A stretch of DNA of 57,509 nucleotides from Flavobacteriaceae bacterium. GTDB taxonomy: Bacteria > Bacteroidota > Bacteroidia > Flavobacteriales > Flavobacteriaceae. Positions within the stretch are counted from its first letter, which is position 1. Each line of letters opens with the position of its first letter. The DNA lies in NCBI GenBank assembly GCA_013215095.1, contig JABSPM010000003.1, forward strand, positions 1 through 57,509, in the 5' to 3' direction. The notes below the pieces were generated by a model, which worked only from the letters and a program-made list of their open reading frames with translations, was not told the DNA's origin and did no database searches. A program made the position numbers and the translations under genes. Of the stretch, positions 53,301-57,509 are shown piece after piece.

Positions 53301-54069
53301 TCTTATCACATTGATGAAGAGCAGAAACATGTTCATCCAAAGCATTAAACTCCATAGGCTTATAAATCATTGTTCCATACCTATAAAGCAAAACATAAGC
53401 CACTATTGCAAAGGACAAACATAGTGAATCTAGAAGATCTGACTTTAAGATGTATACCGAAGCTGCCTGAATAATATCAGCAAACAAAATACAGATAGAT
53501 GCTAAAAACATATTCATTGCTTTTCTTGAATACCTATGCATATAATTGATTAAAGAAACTGACAACAAAAACATAACTGTAGCATTATAAAAAACTTCGA
53601 TGATCACACCTAAAATTTGGTCAAAGTAGCCACTCTCAATTGCCATATTATAAACTAAAATTATACTATAGACTTCTAATCCAAGTAAAACCACTATAGT
53701 AAACGAGAATTTTTTTAAAACACACTTCAGATTCAAACCTTTAATCGTCTCGAATATCAAAAAGACATACCCTATAGTGTAAGATATATATGATACATAA
53801 TAACGAAGAATATGAAAATCATCAATTAACTTTGAACTTAAAAAGATTTTAGGCAGAAAATGAAACAATTCCGTAAAAGAAAATATCAAAAGAAATATAA
53901 AGAAGAAACTGGTCTTATCTCTTGTTTTAAGATAATACGTATAAGTTAGCAACGGCAAGATACACCACCGCAAATAATCTGAGTAATTGTCCGCATTAAA
54001 GAGCATCAACCCTAGGTATGTAATAGTCATCAGCCCTATTAAACTCAGCAAAAATGTATTTTGTTTCAT
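53287..54069 (-). CDS. Polytopic membrane protein, 260 aa, unknown
   Basis: The protein has about eight hydrophobic helices spread over residues 5-230 and a hydrophilic tail (MEFNALDEHVSALHQCDKND). The size and topology resemble YhhN-like (lysoplasmalogenase) proteins, and SDYLRWCILPLLTYTYYL is slightly reminiscent of their opening, but I see no decisive motif. The small membrane gene that overlaps its stop is a likely partner. Confidence 0.62.
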   Translation of the reverse strand: MKQNTFLLSLIGLMTITYLGLMLFNADNYSDYLRWCILPLLTYTYYLKTRDKTSFFFIFLLIFSFTELFHFLPKIFLSSKLIDDFHILRYYVSYISYTIGYVFLIFETIKGLNLKCVLKKFSFTIVVLLGLEVYSIILVYNMAIESGYFDQILGVIIEVFYNATVMFLLSVSLINYMHRYSRKAMNMFLASICILFADIIQAASVYILKSDLLDSLCLSFAIVAYVLLYRYGTMIYKPMEFNALDEHVSALHQCDKNDVS

Positions 54070-54160
54070 TCAACCAACCTCTTAATACGTCGCAAATATA
54101 GTGCAATTAGTTTATTTAATCTTATAAAAATGCATTTTATCGAAAAAAAAAGTTTTTTAC

Positions 54161-56173
<2,013 letters not shown>

Positions 56174-56199
56174 TTATATTTAGAGCACAATATACTAAA

Positions 56200-57509
56200 A
56201 TGAACATCAACAAATTATTACTAGTTTCAGTTTTTATTAGTTTTTTATTCACGTGTAAAGAAGCCAAAACTAGTCCTATCTTAAAACATCAAATAATCCC
56301 AAAGCCAAATCAGGTAAATCTGCTAAAAGGAACTTTCGTTTTTGACGAAAATATCAGTCTTGAATTTGACACTAATTTCAGTCTTTCGGCGTCTTTTATT
56401 AAAAACTATATCGAAAACGGGAGTAATATTAAATTCACCTCTAGAGTCACTCAAAAAACCATTCGTTTCATTAAAGACGCATCAATAGCCCACCCAGAAG
56501 CCTACAAACTCGATGTTAGCCCCTCACAAATAACAATTAAAGCCACTTCAGACCAAGGTGCTTTTTATGGCGTACAAAGTCTAAGGCAACTTTTACCCAT
56601 TGGTTTTGAAAACGCCTCTTACACAGGCAACACTCCTCGCATTCCTTGCTTATCTATTGAAGACAAACCTCAATTCAAATACAGAGGCATGCATCTGGAT
56701 GTTGGACGACACATGTATTCTGTAGACTTTATAAAAACATATATTGATGCTTTAGCACTGCTCAAAATGAACACCTTTCATTGGCATTTAACCGAAGACC
56801 AAGGTTGGCGCATCGAAATTAAAAAACATCCGAAACTCCAAGAAATTGCAGCATATCGCAGTGAAACTTTGATTGGACACTATAACGATAAGCCTCAACA
56901 GTTTGATGGTAAACCTTATGGTGGTTATTATACTCAAGAACAAATTAAATCAATTGTTGCCTATGCTCAAAAGCGCCATATCACAGTCATACCAGAAATT
57001 GAACTCCCGGGGCATTCTCAAGCAGCTATTGCGGCTTATCCAGAACTAAGCTGTACAGGAAAACAAATTGAACCCGCAACAAAATGGGGGGTCTTTGAAG
57101 ACATCTATTGCCCAAAAGAAACAACCTTTAATTTTTTAGAAGACGTCTTAGATGAAGTCATGGAACTATTCCCTAGTAAATACATTCATATCGGGGGAGA
57201 TGAAGCTCCAAAAATCAGGTGGAAACAGTGTAAGCATTGTCAAGCTTTGATACAAAAAGAAGGTTTAAAAGACGAACATGAGTTACAGCGTTATTTTATA
57301 TCTAGAATTGAAACATACCTCAATAGTAAAGGTAGACAAATTATTGGTTGGGATGAGATTCTCGAAGGTGGTTTAGCGCCAAATGCAACAGTAATGTCTT
57401 GGCGTGGCATAGATGGTGCTATTGAAGCTGCGAAACAAAATCACGACGTCATCATGACTCCAACATCGCATTGCTATTTTGACTATTACCAAAGTGAAAA
57501 TAATGATGA
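56200..57509 (+). CDS. Beta-N-acetylhexosaminidase, GH20, 3' end outside window
   Basis: The open frame starts with ATG at 56200 and stays open to the window edge (436 codons visible). It begins with a lipoprotein signal (LLLVSVFISFLFTC, Cys19). A GH20b-like N-terminal domain (about 25-150, IPKPNQVNLLKGTF) precedes the catalytic barrel. Barrel motifs are YRGMHLDVGRHMYS, FHWHLTEDQGWRIEIKK, ELPGHSQAA and the catalytic pair Asp334-Glu335 in IHIGGDEAPK. It removes terminal N-acetylhexosamines from chitin oligomers, glycans or muropeptides at the cell surface. The typical protein is longer than 500 residues, so the end lies beyond the window. Confidence 0.93.
   Translation, partial: MNINKLLLVSVFISFLFTCKEAKTSPILKHQIIPKPNQVNLLKGTFVFDENISLEFDTNFSLSASFIKNYIENGSNIKFTSRVTQKTIRFIKDASIAHPEAYKLDVSPSQITIKATSDQGAFYGVQSLRQLLPIGFENASYTGNTPRIPCLSIEDKPQFKYRGMHLDVGRHMYSVDFIKTYIDALALLKMNTFHWHLTEDQGWRIEIKKHPKLQEIAAYRSETLIGHYNDKPQQFDGKPYGGYYTQEQIKSIVAYAQKRHITVIPEIELPGHSQAAIAAYPELSCTGKQIEPATKWGVFEDIYCPKETTFNFLEDVLDEVMELFPSKYIHIGGDEAPKIRWKQCKHCQALIQKEGLKDEHELQRYFISRIETYLNSKGRQIIGWDEILEGGLAPNATVMSWRGIDGAIEAAKQNHDVIMTPTSHCYFDYYQSENND

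Overview
The window reads as chromosomal DNA from a marine-type member of the Flavobacteriaceae (Bacteroidota). The base composition is low in GC, promoters carry the Bacteroidota -7 motif TAnnTTTG, and Shine-Dalgarno sequences are weak or absent. Family-specific genes support this placement: PorV2- and PorD-like type IX secretion (T9SS) proteins, a secreted nuclease with a T9SS C-terminal tail, DUF4199 and DUF6913 proteins, a roughly 950-residue CarB and a GlmU-family nucleotidyltransferase. Genus cannot be fixed from this evidence. I saw no rRNA, tRNA, CRISPR array or prophage.

Layout. 1-145: probable end of an IS5-like element running off the left edge. 274-7071: a cyclophilin-FKBP fusion, recQ, and the kdsD-tatC-AhpD-like-lptB run (Kdo/LPS export and Tat). 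7273-11209: TerC, PssA, PorV2-like protein and a DUF4105/Lnb-type protein. 11321-11700: a dead ISAon1/ISL3-type transposase. 11793-14919: carB and rpmH. 15270-19890: small membrane/TPR genes, an acyl-CoA dehydrogenase preceded by a perfect 25-bp inverted repeat, a lytic transglycosylase, a hydrolase and a small GNAT-like protein. 20157-25067: mtaB, an orphan peptide-type binding lipoprotein, the GlmU-like protein and rpmE. 25230-30365: DUF4199, a GT2 glycosyltransferase, phosphosugar mutase and an MsbA-like exporter. 30737-32277: ECF sigma factor, putative anti-sigma protein and a Spy/CpxP-like protein. 32304-34919: a BNR-repeat lipoprotein, two small genes and a wrecked YHYH lipoprotein gene. 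35100-42888: rsmB, a T9SS-exported endonuclease I, a broken fructosamine kinase gene and purL. 43082-51325 is one long minus-strand block: DUF6913-dapA-(frameshifted K+ channel)-bamD-rpoZ-coaBC-porD-recN-fabI. 51395-53068: a 5'-nucleotidase split into two exported proteins. 53079-57509: two membrane proteins, ligA and the 5' part of a GH20 hexosaminidase cut by the right edge.

How the genes relate. Several serve the envelope: kdsD, lptB, tatC, pssA, bamD, porD, the PorV2-like and Lnb-type proteins, the MsbA-like exporter and the lytic transglycosylase. The T9SS-tailed nuclease, the split 5'-nucleotidase and the GH20 enzyme look like exported scavengers of nucleic acid, nucleotide and chitin-type substrates. 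The remainder is mostly core metabolism and genome maintenance (carB, purL, dapA, fabI, coaBC, recQ, recN, ligA).

I did not find a convincing new multi-gene system. The more unusual items are gene decay (a transposase relic, three disrupted genes, one of them broken exactly in a K+ selectivity filter), a GCDH-like dehydrogenase with Gln in place of the catalytic Glu, the long perfect palindrome abutting that gene's start codon, the two-gene 5'-nucleotidase, and a sigma-factor module whose middle protein has an internal duplication.
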